A DNA stretch of 64,000 bases from Flavobacterium foetidum (GTDB lineage Bacteria > Bacteroidota > Bacteroidia > Flavobacteriales > Flavobacteriaceae): positions 248,001-312,000 of the forward strand of contig NZ_SJTF01000001.1 in NCBI RefSeq assembly GCF_004634245.1, read 5' to 3'. This document shows, piece after piece, positions 46,064-55,246 of this stretch. A program made the translations under genes and the position numbers. The notes beneath the pieces were generated by a model. That model was not told where the DNA came from. It searched no databases and saw only the letters and a list, made by a program, of their open reading frames with translations. Position 1 is the first letter of the stretch, and every line of letters starts with the position of its first letter.

Positions 46064-47431
46064 TTATAATTTGAAATTCTTCTCTATCGCTTTAATCATT
46101 TCTCCGGCCACATCTTTGTTTGTTGCCCCTTCAATTCCCTCAAGACCTGGAGAAGAATTAACTTCCAGCAATAATGGCCCTTTAGAAGAACGTATAATGT
46201 CGACACCTGCCACTTTTAGATCCATTGCCTTTGCGGCTTTAATGGCAATCTTTTTTTCTTCGGGAGTTACTTTGATTACAGAAGCAGTGCCCCCCAAATG
46301 AATATTGGCTCTAAATTCGCCCGGCATCGCTTCACGCTGTATTGCTGCAACTACTTTTCCATCAATTACAAAACAACGAATATCCTTTCCATTTGCTTCT
46401 TTTATGAATTCCTGAACTAAGATGTTAGCATTTAAACTTTTGAAAGCATTGATAACACTTTCTGCTGCTTTTTTGGTTTCGGCCAAAACAACCCCTTTTC
46501 CTTGTGTTCCTTCCAATAATTTTACAATTAAGGGTGAGCCGCCAACCATTTTGATTAAGTTGTCTGTGTCAAGAGGAGAATTGGCAAAACCAGTTGTTGG
46601 AATATCAATTCCGCTGTTTAGAAGTAACTGTAAAGAATATAATTTATCTCTTGATTGTGTTATCGCTGTAGCAGAGTTTAAACAAAATACCTTTAAAGCT
46701 TCAAACTGACGTGTGAGCGCACAACCATAAAAAGTAATACTCGGACGAATTCTCGGAATGATAGCATCAAACTGATTTAAGATTTTTCCGCCTCGATAAT
46801 GAATTTCTGGTGTCTTGGCATCAAGTTTCATATAGCATTCCTTAATGTTTAAAAAATGCATTTCATGACCGCGCATTTCGCCGGCTTCCATGATGCGTTT
46901 GTTGCTGTACAATTCAGGATTACTCGCCAAAAGCCCGATTCGTAAACCAGTTGTTGCTTTTTCTGAATTTTTATACAATTCCTTAAGCGATTCTGGTGTA
47001 GGCTGTCCCAGAAGATATTTCTGTTCAGGATCGACCAAAACCCTTCCGCTCATAGCTTCGCGCCCCAAAAGCATTCGAAATCCCATAGAATCGCGGTTGG
47101 TCAGAGTCATTTCGATTGGCCATTTGGCATCGCCTATTTTTAAACTAGTTTGTATAACGTAACGATGTTCTCTAAAACCGCTCGAACTTTTAACGATTCG
47201 TTTGTCAACCAAAGGTGCTTCGCAATGAATAATCGTTTTGATATTATTCTGAATCGGATTAATGTCGAATTTAACCCAATTGGCATCATTTTTTATGAAA
47301 GGAGCTATGTTTAAAGCGTGCATTGCCGAAGTTTTGGCACCAGAATCAACACGAGCTTTGATTGTCGGAATTCCAAGTTCTGGAAATGAGCACCATTCTT
47401 CGCTGCCTAAAATGACTTTGTTTTGAAGCAT
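46064..47431 (-). CDS. Fusion of a RimB-like aspartic protease domain and RimK ATP-grasp ligase
   Basis: This is a 455-residue protein with two domains. Residues about 5-145 are the PF05618-type domain once called ATP-dependent zinc protease: [20 protein letters not shown] carries the Asp-Ser-Gly of retropepsin-like proteases, followed by [13 protein letters not shown] and [10 protein letters not shown]. From 163 a RimK-type ATP-grasp ligase begins ([17 protein letters not shown]). It carries [47 protein letters not shown] and the metal site [16 protein letters not shown]. RimK ligases add glutamates to ribosomal protein S6 or similar targets, and a RimB-type protease can remove them. Having both on one chain could give a self-contained modify/reverse module (inference). 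It is monocistronic. Confidence 0.9.
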   Translation of the reverse strand: MLQNKVILGSEEWCSFPELGIPTIKARVDSGAKTSAMHALNIAPFIKNDANWVKFDINPIQNNIKTIIHCEAPLVDKRIVKSSSGFREHRYVIQTSLKIGDAKWPIEMTLTNRDSMGFRMLLGREAMSGRVLVDPEQKYLLGQPTPESLKELYKNSEKATTGLRIGLLASNPELYSNKRIMEAGEMRGHEMHFLNIKECYMKLDAKTPEIHYRGGKILNQFDAIIPRIRPSITFYGCALTRQFEALKVFCLNSATAITQSRDKLYSLQLLLNSGIDIPTTGFANSPLDTDNLIKMVGGSPLIVKLLEGTQGKGVVLAETKKAAESVINAFKSLNANILVQEFIKEANGKDIRCFVIDGKVVAAIQREAMPGEFRANIHLGGTASVIKVTPEEKKIAIKAAKAMDLKVAGVDIIRSSKGPLLLEVNSSPGLEGIEGATNKDVAGEMIKAIEKNFKL

Positions 47432-47702
47432 ATATATTTATTTAGTTTTATGATTTGTTGGTTGTAATTATTTTAAACAAGAAACATAATGTTGAAACTG
47501 CATAAAAGGCGTTTCGCTTGCATAAATTCATCCCGACTGCTATCGGAACCATGTGTTACAAACTAGTTTCTTTCTTTAGTAAAATAAAAATCTATGTTTT
47601 TATGTGTTTAATTGTTTTTTTAATTTCACTACCCAACAGGTTTTGTTATAGAATTTAAATTCAAAAATAGCTATTTGCTTTTACTAAAGATAGTGATTTT
47701 TA
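47432..47702. other. Spacer between clpC terminator and RimK-fusion gene
   Basis: About 270 bp of non-coding AT-rich DNA. A degraded copy of a ccgactgctatcgg palindrome lies near 47528-47545. The promoter of the RimK-fusion gene should be here, but I see no strong match. Confidence 0.45.
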
Positions 47703-47742
47703 ATAAAAAAAATACCCGTTATGTTATGAAAACGTAACGGGC
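47703..47742 (-). terminator. Intrinsic terminator of clpC
   Basis: On the minus strand CCCGTTACG, a loop of eleven bases and TAACGGG pair, followed by TATTTTTTTT. Confidence 0.75.
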
Positions 47743-47772
47743 ATGTTATATGTGTTATAATTTTTGACTAAT

Positions 47773-50319
47773 TTATTGATTAGTCGGTTCTTCTGCTTTA
47801 TGTATCTCAACTGATAATTCTTGTGAATCATCTTTTAAATCCATCCAGATTTCATCGCCAGAATGTATTTTCGAGGTAATGATTTCTTCAGCTAGCAAAT
47901 CTTCAACATATTTTTGGATTGCTCTTTTTAAAGGACGTGCTCCAAACTGTTTGTCAAAACCTTTTTCAGCGATAAATGCTTTAGCTTTGTCAGTTAAGCT
48001 CAACTTGTATCCTAAGTCAGCAATACGAGAATACAATTTTTTCAATTCGATTTCGATAATCAAATCGATGTCAGCTTTTTCTAATGCGTTGAACACAATT
48101 ACATCATCAATTCTGTTTAAGAATTCAGGAGCAAAAGTTTTCTTTAAAGCATTCTCGATAATGCTTTTAGAGTTTTCATCGGCTTGAGCTGTTCTGGCTG
48201 CAGTTCCGAATCCAACACCTTGCCCAAAATCTTTCAACTGACGAGCGCCAACATTAGATGTCATGATAATAATAGTGTTTTTAAAGTCGATTTTACGACC
48301 TAAACTATCCGTCAAATAACCGTCATCTAGAACCTGAAGCATCATATTGAATACGTCTGGATGCGCTTTTTCTATCTCGTCTAAAAGAACAACACAATAT
48401 GGTTTTCTGCGAACTTTCTCTGTTAATTGTCCGCCTTCTTCGTACCCGACGTACCCCGGAGGCGCTCCAACTAAACGAGAAATCGCAAATTTCTCCATGT
48501 ATTCGCTCATATCGATACGAACCAAAGCATCTTCAGAATCAAATAATTCTTTTGCTAATACTTTAGCCAATTGCGTTTTACCAACACCAGTCTGACCTAA
48601 GAAGATAAACGAACCGATAGGTTTGTTAGGGTCTTTTAGTCCTGCTCTGTTACGCTGGATAGAACGAGCAATTTTAAGAACGGCCTCGTTTTGTCCAATC
48701 ACTTTATTCTGAATCAACTCAGGCAACTTAGCCAATTTGTTGCTTTCTGTTTGTGCAATTCGGTTAACAGGAATTCCGGTCATCATCGATACAACATCGG
48801 CAACATTGTCTTCTGTAACTTCGATTCTGTTGTTTTTAGAATCTTCTTCCCATTGTTCCTGAGCCAAAGCAAGATCTTTTTCGATGCGTTTTTCGTCATC
48901 ACGAAGTTTTGCGGCTTCCTCATATTTTTGTTTTTTAACAACCATATTTTTAAGCTCACGAACTTCCTCCAACTGACGCTCTAAATCCAAAATTTGTTTC
49001 GGAACATCAATGTTGGTAATGTGTACACGAGATCCGGCTTCGTCAAGGGCATCAATAGCTTTGTCTGGTAAGAAACGCTCAGACATATAACGATCGGTAA
49101 GCTTTACGCAGGCTTCAATTGCTTCTGGTGTATACGTTACGTTATGGTGATCTTCGTATTTATCTTTTACATTGTTCAAAATTGCAATTGTTTCTTCAAC
49201 AGAAGTTGGTTCTACAATTACTTTTTGAAAACGTCTCTCTAAGGCGCCGTCTTTTTCAATATATTGTCTGTACTCATCAAGAGTAGTGGCGCCAATACAT
49301 TGAATTTCGCCTCTAGCAAGAGCTGGTTTGAACATGTTTGAAGCATCAAGCGAACCTGTTGCTCCTCCAGCACCTACAATGGTGTGGATTTCATCAATAA
49401 AAAGAATGATGTCATCATTTTTCTCAAGCTCGTTCATAACAGCTTTCATTCTTTCCTCAAATTGTCCTCTGTACTTTGTTCCGGCAACTAAGCTGGCAAG
49501 GTCAAGAGTTACGACACGTTTATGGAAAAGAATACGAGAAACTTTCTTTTGGATGATTCGTAATGCAAGTCCTTCTGCAATAGCAGATTTACCGACACCA
49601 GGCTCTCCAATAAGAAGCGGGTTGTTCTTTTTTCTTCGGCTTAAAATCTGAGAGACACGTTCAATTTCTTTTTCGCGTCCAACAACAGGATCCAGTTTTC
49701 CCTCTTCAGCCATTTCTGTTAAATCTCTCCCAAAATTATCCAAAACCGGAGTCTTAGATTTTTTGTTTGACTTATTGGCTGGATTATTAAAACTGCTTTC
49801 TTTTAGACTGTCATCTTGTCCTGGATCGTCATTATACGATTCATTACGAGGCAGGTTTTCTAAGAATTCTTCTTCGTTTGGCGTCATATTTAAATATTGT
49901 TCTTTAGCTATGTCATAATCTATTTTAAGTTTATTCAACAGCTTGGTTGTGGGATCGTTTTCGTTGCGCAAGATGCATAAAAGCAGGTGTGCCGTGCTTA
50001 TTGATGAACTTTGAAATACTTTTGCTTCAAGAAAAGTGGTCTTCAGGGCTCTTTCGGCCTGTCGGGTTAAGTGAAGGTTCTTCTTTTCTGTATTTACTTC
50101 AACGCTCAAGTTGGCAGGGCTTAGTATTTCTACCTTTCTGCGTAAATGATCTAAATCGACAGCTAGGTTATTAAGTATATGAATAGCTTTTCCGTTACCA
50201 TCTCTTAAAATGCCCAGCATTAGATGTTCAGTACCAATAAAGTCGTGGCCAAGACGAAGGGCCTCTTCTTTACTGTATGTAATAACATCTTTTACTCTTG
50301 GTGAAAAATTATCATCCAT
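47773..50319 (-). CDS. clpC: ClpC-type AAA+ ATPase subunit of Clp protease
   Basis: This 848-residue protein has, in order, a double Clp N-domain (MDDNFSPRVKDVITYSKEEALRLGHDFIGTEHLMLGILR), a first AAA module (PLLIGEPGVGKSAIAEGLA, ILFIDEIHTIVGAGG) and a central UVR-like/coiled-coil insert (KKQKYEEAAKLRDDEKRIEKDL). A second AAA module follows (GSFIFLGQTGVGKTQLAKVLA, VVLLDEIEKAHPDVFNMMLQVLDDG), then a C-terminal D2-small domain. It unfolds substrates for ClpP. ClpP and adaptor genes are not in the window. It is divergent from gyrA across 256 bp. Confidence 0.96.
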   Translation of the reverse strand: MDDNFSPRVKDVITYSKEEALRLGHDFIGTEHLMLGILRDGNGKAIHILNNLAVDLDHLRRKVEILSPANLSVEVNTEKKNLHLTRQAERALKTTFLEAKVFQSSSISTAHLLLCILRNENDPTTKLLNKLKIDYDIAKEQYLNMTPNEEEFLENLPRNESYNDDPGQDDSLKESSFNNPANKSNKKSKTPVLDNFGRDLTEMAEEGKLDPVVGREKEIERVSQILSRRKKNNPLLIGEPGVGKSAIAEGLALRIIQKKVSRILFHKRVVTLDLASLVAGTKYRGQFEERMKAVMNELEKNDDIILFIDEIHTIVGAGGATGSLDASNMFKPALARGEIQCIGATTLDEYRQYIEKDGALERRFQKVIVEPTSVEETIAILNNVKDKYEDHHNVTYTPEAIEACVKLTDRYMSERFLPDKAIDALDEAGSRVHITNIDVPKQILDLERQLEEVRELKNMVVKKQKYEEAAKLRDDEKRIEKDLALAQEQWEEDSKNNRIEVTEDNVADVVSMMTGIPVNRIAQTESNKLAKLPELIQNKVIGQNEAVLKIARSIQRNRAGLKDPNKPIGSFIFLGQTGVGKTQLAKVLAKELFDSEDALVRIDMSEYMEKFAISRLVGAPPGYVGYEEGGQLTEKVRRKPYCVVLLDEIEKAHPDVFNMMLQVLDDGYLTDSLGRKIDFKNTIIIMTSNVGARQLKDFGQGVGFGTAARTAQADENSKSIIENALKKTFAPEFLNRIDDVIVFNALEKADIDLIIEIELKKLYSRIADLGYKLSLTDKAKAFIAEKGFDKQFGARPLKRAIQKYVEDLLAEEIITSKIHSGDEIWMDLKDDSQELSVEIHKAEEPTNQ

Positions 50320-50337
50320 AATATATAATTGGTATTG

Positions 50338-50368
50338 TAAATTTAGTGAATTACTGTTTTAAAAACAA
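50338..50368 (-). promoter_or_regulatory. Promoter of clpC
   Basis: On the minus strand TTG, 20 bases, TAAATTTA matches the consensus except for the last base. It ends 18 bp before the ATG at 50319. Confidence 0.55.
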
Positions 50369-50575
50369 AAACCGTACCCTTTGAATGTCCTGTCAGCTAA
50401 TAGACGAAAAAAAAGAGAATAAAAGCGTTAAAAAACGCTTAATTTATTAACTAAAAGGCAAAATAAAGTTGTTAATAAATCATTTAAATAAGTGTAAGGA
50501 AATAGCTGAAAAAATTTTAAAAAAACGTATCTTGGCACGCTTTGAAACTAATATAATTATTTAATATAACAACTT

Positions 50576-53215
50576 ATGTCTGAAGGAGAAAAGTTAATTC
50601 CTATTAACATAGAGGATGAAATGAAATCAGCTTACATCGATTATTCGATGTCTGTAATTGTATCGAGAGCACTTCCTGATGTTAGAGATGGCTTGAAACC
50701 AGTACATCGAAGAGTTCTTTATGGAATGTATGATTTAGGAGTAACCTCAAGATCTGCCCACAAAAAATCTGCGAGAATCGTGGGGGAGGTTCTGGGTAAG
50801 TACCACCCGCACGGAGATACATCTGTATATGACGCTATGGTTCGTATGGCTCAGGAATGGAGTATGCGTTATTTATTAGTTGACGGTCAAGGTAACTTTG
50901 GTTCTGTAGACGGTGATAGTCCAGCGGCAATGCGTTATACTGAGGCCAGAATGCGTAAGATTTCTGAAGAAATTATGGCAGACATCGAAAAAGAAACAGT
51001 TGATTTTCAGCTCAACTTTGACGATACTATATATGAACCAAAGGTAATGCCGACAAGGGTTCCTACTTTATTGGTAAACGGAGCAACTGGTATTGCGGTT
51101 GGTATGGCAACTAATATGCCTCCTCACAACTTAACCGAGGTTATCAATGGTACTTTAGCATATCTTGATAATAATGATATCGAAGTAGACGAATTAATGA
51201 CTCATATCAAAGCTCCAGATTTTCCGACGGGAGGTATAATATATGGTTATGAAGGTGTTCGTGAAGCTTTTAAAACCGGCCGCGGACGTATCGTGATGCG
51301 TGCAAAAGTTGGATTTGAAGAAGTAGACGGAAGAGAATGCATCGTGGTTACCGAGATTCCGTACCAAGTAAACAAAGCCGAAATGATCAAACGTACGGCT
51401 GATTTGGTTAACGAGAAAAAAATTGATGGTATTGCCAATATTCGAGACGAATCGGATAGAAGCGGTATGCGTATCGTTTATATCTTAAAGCGCGATGCTA
51501 CGCCAAACGTTGTTTTAAATACCTTATATAAATATACTCAGTTACAATCTTCTTTCAGTGTAAACAATATTGCATTAGTAAAAGGACGTCCTCAACTGCT
51601 GAATCTAAAGGATATGATTCACTATTTTATTGAGCACCGTCACGATGTTGTAGTAAGAAGAACACAATTTGAATTACGAAAAGCAGAAGAAAGAGCCCAT
51701 ATTTTAGAAGGATTAATCATTGCTTCTGATAATATTGATGAAGTAATTGCGTTAATTAGAGGGTCTAAAAATACTGACGAGGCAAGAGAAAAATTAATCG
51801 AAAGATTTAAATTGTCTGACATTCAGGCTCGCGCAATTGTAGAAATGCGTCTTCGCCAGTTAACAGGACTGGAGCAGGATAAATTGAGAGCGGAATATGA
51901 CGAATTGATGAAGTTGATTGAGCATTTAAAAGCTTTATTAGCAGACGTTAATCTTAGAATCAACCTTATTAAGGAAGAGTTAGTAGAAATTCGCGATAAA
52001 TACGGAGATGACAGACGTTCTCAAATTGAGTATTCTGGAGGTGATGTAAGTATAGAAGATTTGATTGCCGACGAAAATGTGGTAATTACCATTTCTCATG
52101 CAGGTTATATCAAACGTACGAATCTTACTGAATATAAAACGCAGAATAGAGGAGGAGTTGGACAAAAAAGTGCCGGAACAAGAGATCAGGACTTCTTAGA
52201 GCATATGTTTGTGGCAACAAACCACCAGTACATGATGTTCTTTACACAAAAAGGAAAATGTTTCTGGATGCGTGTTTACGAAATTCCAGAAGGAAGCAAA
52301 ACCGCAAAAGGTCGTGCGATTCAGAATCTTGTAAATATCGAAAGCGATGATAAAGTAAAAGCTTTCATTTGCACGCAAGATTTAAAAGATAAAGATTATA
52401 TCAATACCCATAACCTCGTAATGGTTACAAAACAAGGGCAGGTGAAGAAAACTTCGTTAGAGAAATATTCTAAGCCAAGAGCAAATGGTGTCGCAGCGAT
52501 TACAATTAAGGAAGGTGACGAATTGATCGGAGCGCAATTGACAGATGGAGAAAGCCAGATTATATTGGCTGTTAAGTCTGGTAAGCTAGTTCGTTTTGAG
52601 GAAACCAAAACACGTCCGATGGGAAGAACAGCTTCTGGAGTTCGCGGAATTACCTTAAAAGATGATACCGATGAAGTAATTGGTATGGTTACTGTTGCTA
52701 AAAATGACGTCAATGATTCGCAGATTTTGGTTGTAACAGAAAATGGATACGGTAAACGTACGAAACTGGTTGACGATGATGGCGAAGATGTTTACAGAAT
52801 TACAAACCGTGGTGGAAAAGGGGTTAAAACTCTTAACATTACCGATAAGACAGGAAAATTAATTTCAATCAATGCTGTTACAGATTCTGATGATTTAATG
52901 ATCATCAACAAATCAGGATTGACCATCAGAATGGCTATTGAAGATCTTCGTGTGATGGGACGTGCTACTCAAGGTGTGCGACTTATCAATCTAAAAGGTA
53001 AAGACTCTATTGCTGCCGTTACAACGGTAATGAAAGACGAAGCTGAGGAAGTTGTAGTCGATGAGGACGGAAATGTTATCGAATCTGCAATTGAAAGGGT
53101 TAAGCCTGATATGGAAGTTCTCGAAGACGAAGGTTCAGTAGAAGAGGAGGAAGAGGACGAAACAGAAGAGGATTTAGATGAAGAAGAATCTGATGAAGAG
53201 GAATCTGAAGAATAA
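50576..53215 (+). CDS. gyrA: DNA gyrase subunit A
   Basis: The 879-residue protein begins [46 protein letters not shown]. The quinolone-resistance region is [20 protein letters not shown], with Ser replaced by Thr at a key position. The catalytic tyrosine is in AMRYTEARM. The C-terminal beta-pinwheel carries repeated GxxVR/K blades and the GyrA box [12 protein letters not shown]. The last ~45 residues are strongly acidic (Glu/Asp-rich), which is long for this subunit. A TPR protein gene follows 35 bp later on the same strand. Confidence 0.97.
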   Translation: MSEGEKLIPINIEDEMKSAYIDYSMSVIVSRALPDVRDGLKPVHRRVLYGMYDLGVTSRSAHKKSARIVGEVLGKYHPHGDTSVYDAMVRMAQEWSMRYLLVDGQGNFGSVDGDSPAAMRYTEARMRKISEEIMADIEKETVDFQLNFDDTIYEPKVMPTRVPTLLVNGATGIAVGMATNMPPHNLTEVINGTLAYLDNNDIEVDELMTHIKAPDFPTGGIIYGYEGVREAFKTGRGRIVMRAKVGFEEVDGRECIVVTEIPYQVNKAEMIKRTADLVNEKKIDGIANIRDESDRSGMRIVYILKRDATPNVVLNTLYKYTQLQSSFSVNNIALVKGRPQLLNLKDMIHYFIEHRHDVVVRRTQFELRKAEERAHILEGLIIASDNIDEVIALIRGSKNTDEAREKLIERFKLSDIQARAIVEMRLRQLTGLEQDKLRAEYDELMKLIEHLKALLADVNLRINLIKEELVEIRDKYGDDRRSQIEYSGGDVSIEDLIADENVVITISHAGYIKRTNLTEYKTQNRGGVGQKSAGTRDQDFLEHMFVATNHQYMMFFTQKGKCFWMRVYEIPEGSKTAKGRAIQNLVNIESDDKVKAFICTQDLKDKDYINTHNLVMVTKQGQVKKTSLEKYSKPRANGVAAITIKEGDELIGAQLTDGESQIILAVKSGKLVRFEETKTRPMGRTASGVRGITLKDDTDEVIGMVTVAKNDVNDSQILVVTENGYGKRTKLVDDDGEDVYRITNRGGKGVKTLNITDKTGKLISINAVTDSDDLMIINKSGLTIRMAIEDLRVMGRATQGVRLINLKGKDSIAAVTTVMKDEAEEVVVDEDGNVIESAIERVKPDMEVLEDEGSVEEEEEDETEEDLDEEESDEEESEE

Positions 53216-53250
53216 ACAATAAATAGAAAACAAATACAAATTAGATTATT

Positions 53251-54519
53251 ATGAAAAGTAGATATGTAATATTCGCATCAGCTTTACTGATTTCTGCAGC
53301 AGCTTTTGCTCAAAAAGACCAAATAAAGAATGCTGAAAAGGCATTAAAAGGTGGTGATGCTCAGGGAGCGATTTCAATTTTGAATGATGCCGAGAATATG
53401 GTGGCAAATGCTAAAGATACTGAACAAGCTCAGTTTTATTTTGTAAAAGGAAATGCTTACCTTGATTTGGCTAACAAAAAAGTTGATGAAAGCAAGAATT
53501 TAAGCCTTTCTGCAGAAAGTTATAAAAAACTGATTGATATCGAAAAAGCTTCTGGAAAACAGAAATATTCTACTCAAGCAGCAACATCGATTACTGATAT
53601 CAAAGGAAAATTGATCAACTCTGCGATTGCAGATACTCAGTCTAACAAAAATGCTGAAGGATCAAAAAAATTATATGATGCTTATTTATTGGATAAAAAA
53701 GATACCATCAATTTGTACTATGCGGCTTCAACTGCAGTTAATGGACAGGACTTTGACGGGGCATTGAAAATGTACGAAGAATTGAAGAATTTAAATTATT
53801 CAGGGAAAGGAACTTCTTATACTGCGGTTGACAAAGCTTCTGGAACTGAAGTAGGTTTCAGTAGTGCAAAAGAAAGAGATTTAGCTTTAAAATTAGGAAC
53901 TCACGAAAAACCTAAAACAGAAGTGATTCCTTCTAAAAGAGGTGAAATCTACAAAAATCTTGCTTTGATTTTAGTTCAAAAAGGACGTACAGAAGATGCT
54001 AAAAAAGCAATTGCTGATGCTAGAAAAGCAAACCCAGAGGATTCTTCATTAATTCTAACTGAAGCTAACTTGTATCTTGAAACTAAAGATTACGAAAAAT
54101 ACAAAGTATTAGTAAATGAAGCATTGCAAAAAGAACCAAATAACGCCGATTTAGTTTTCAATTTAGGAGTTATCAGTGCAGGAGCAAAAAACAATGCAGA
54201 CGCTGAGAAATACTATCTTAAAGCAATCGAGATTAATCCTGCTTACGCAAATGCTTACATCAATTTATCTGTATTGAAATTGGAGGCTGAAAAACCAATC
54301 ATTGACGAGATGAATAAATTGGGTACTTCTGCTAAAGACATGAAACGTTATGATGAATTAAAAGTTAAGAGAGAAAACGTATTCAAAAGCGTAATTCCTT
54401 ACCTTAAAAAAGCAAACGATTTAGATCCTAAAAACGAAGATATTGCTAAAACCCTTATCGGTGTTTACAATGCTCTTGAAATGACAGCTGAAGCTAAAGC
54501 TGTAAAAGCAAAAATGTAA
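53251..54519 (+). CDS. Secreted or periplasmic TPR protein
   Basis: The 422-residue protein has a signal peptide (MKSRYVIFASALLISAAAFAQ) and helical repeats of TPR type. The clearest are SLILTEANLYLETKDYEKYKVLVNEALQKEPNNADLVFNLGVISAGAKNNADAEKYYLKAIEINPAYANAYINL. Lysine- and alanine-rich helices make up the rest. TPR domains mediate protein-protein contact, so the partner cannot be read from sequence. It lies 35 bp after gyrA and may share its transcript. The bidirectional terminator at 54540 ends it. Confidence 0.88.
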   Translation: MKSRYVIFASALLISAAAFAQKDQIKNAEKALKGGDAQGAISILNDAENMVANAKDTEQAQFYFVKGNAYLDLANKKVDESKNLSLSAESYKKLIDIEKASGKQKYSTQAATSITDIKGKLINSAIADTQSNKNAEGSKKLYDAYLLDKKDTINLYYAASTAVNGQDFDGALKMYEELKNLNYSGKGTSYTAVDKASGTEVGFSSAKERDLALKLGTHEKPKTEVIPSKRGEIYKNLALILVQKGRTEDAKKAIADARKANPEDSSLILTEANLYLETKDYEKYKVLVNEALQKEPNNADLVFNLGVISAGAKNNADAEKYYLKAIEINPAYANAYINLSVLKLEAEKPIIDEMNKLGTSAKDMKRYDELKVKRENVFKSVIPYLKKANDLDPKNEDIAKTLIGVYNALEMTAEAKAVKAKM

Positions 54520-54539
54520 TAGCACATTATAAATAATAA

Positions 54540-54572
54540 AAAAAACCAAGGTTGTCGACCTTGGTTTTTTTA
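54540..54572. terminator. Bidirectional terminator between the TPR gene and the OsmC gene
   Basis: AAACCAAGGT-TGTCG-ACCTTGGTTTTTTT is a perfect stem with A and T runs on either side, serving the converging genes. Confidence 0.88.
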
Positions 54573-54586
54573 TGCTTATTTTTAAA

Positions 54587-55006
54587 TCAGCTTATTAATG
54601 ATGCAGATAGTGTGATTGTGGTATTCAGCAGTTTGGAAATAGGGCAGATTTCCTTTGCTTTGGCAGCAGTGGCTTCAAATTCTTCTGCTGAAATAGAAGG
54701 CACTTTTCCTTTTAAGTCTAGATGAATAAGTGTTATTGTTCCGTCTTCAAAAGTTACAGTTGCTTCTGTAGTGAGATCGTCAGCTGTAAAGCCTGCTTCG
54801 TTGAGTAAAAAGCTTAATTGCATCGTAAAACAGCCTGAATGGGCCGCTGCAACCAACTCTTCTGGATTTGTTCCAACTCCGTCTGCAAATCTGGTTTTAA
54901 ATGATAATTGAGCATTATCTAGGGTTGTACTCTGCGTACTAATGGTTCCTTTTCCTTCCATACCGGTTCCTTGCCAGTTGGCATGAGCTTTTCTAGTAAA
55001 TTTCAT
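54587..55006 (-). CDS. OsmC/Ohr family peroxiredoxin-like protein
   Basis: I start at the ATG at 55006 (139 residues, MKFTRKAHANWQGTGMEGKG), the family's usual opening. The ATG at 55051 adds 15 residues. The two redox cysteines are in AAHSGCFTMQLSF and AKEICPISKL, and the conserved NPEELVAAAHSGC is present. OsmC proteins reduce organic hydroperoxides. It is the OsmC rather than the Ohr subtype as far as motifs go. It is monocistronic. Confidence 0.93.
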   Translation of the reverse strand: MKFTRKAHANWQGTGMEGKGTISTQSTTLDNAQLSFKTRFADGVGTNPEELVAAAHSGCFTMQLSFLLNEAGFTADDLTTEATVTFEDGTITLIHLDLKGKVPSISAEEFEATAAKAKEICPISKLLNTTITLSASLIS

Positions 55007-55167
55007 TTTCTTAGTGATTAAAATTAATACTTGTATTTTATTGAATATCAATAACTAGTGGTAACTCAAATATAACGAATATTTTTTAGTATTAATTTAT
55101 CAATTTGTTATTTGAAAGTAAATTCATAAAAAAAAAGACTTTCAGCATGTTTATCTTTTGGAACGAT

Positions 55168-55223
55168 TAAAAAAAATAAAATTCCAAATTCCAATCGATT
55201 TGATCAATTGAAATTTGGAATTT
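55168..55223 (-). terminator. Intrinsic terminator of the DUF349 gene
   Basis: On the minus strand AAATTCCAAATTTC and GGAATTTGGAATTTT pair around AATTGATCAAATCG, followed by a long T run. Confidence 0.75.
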
Positions 55224-55246
55224 AAAAATTTGAGATATGGATTGTT

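Noticed and set aside
50500..50575. gyrA promoter TATCTTGG
   Set aside because: It deviates from TAnnTTTG and there is no TTG at the right distance.
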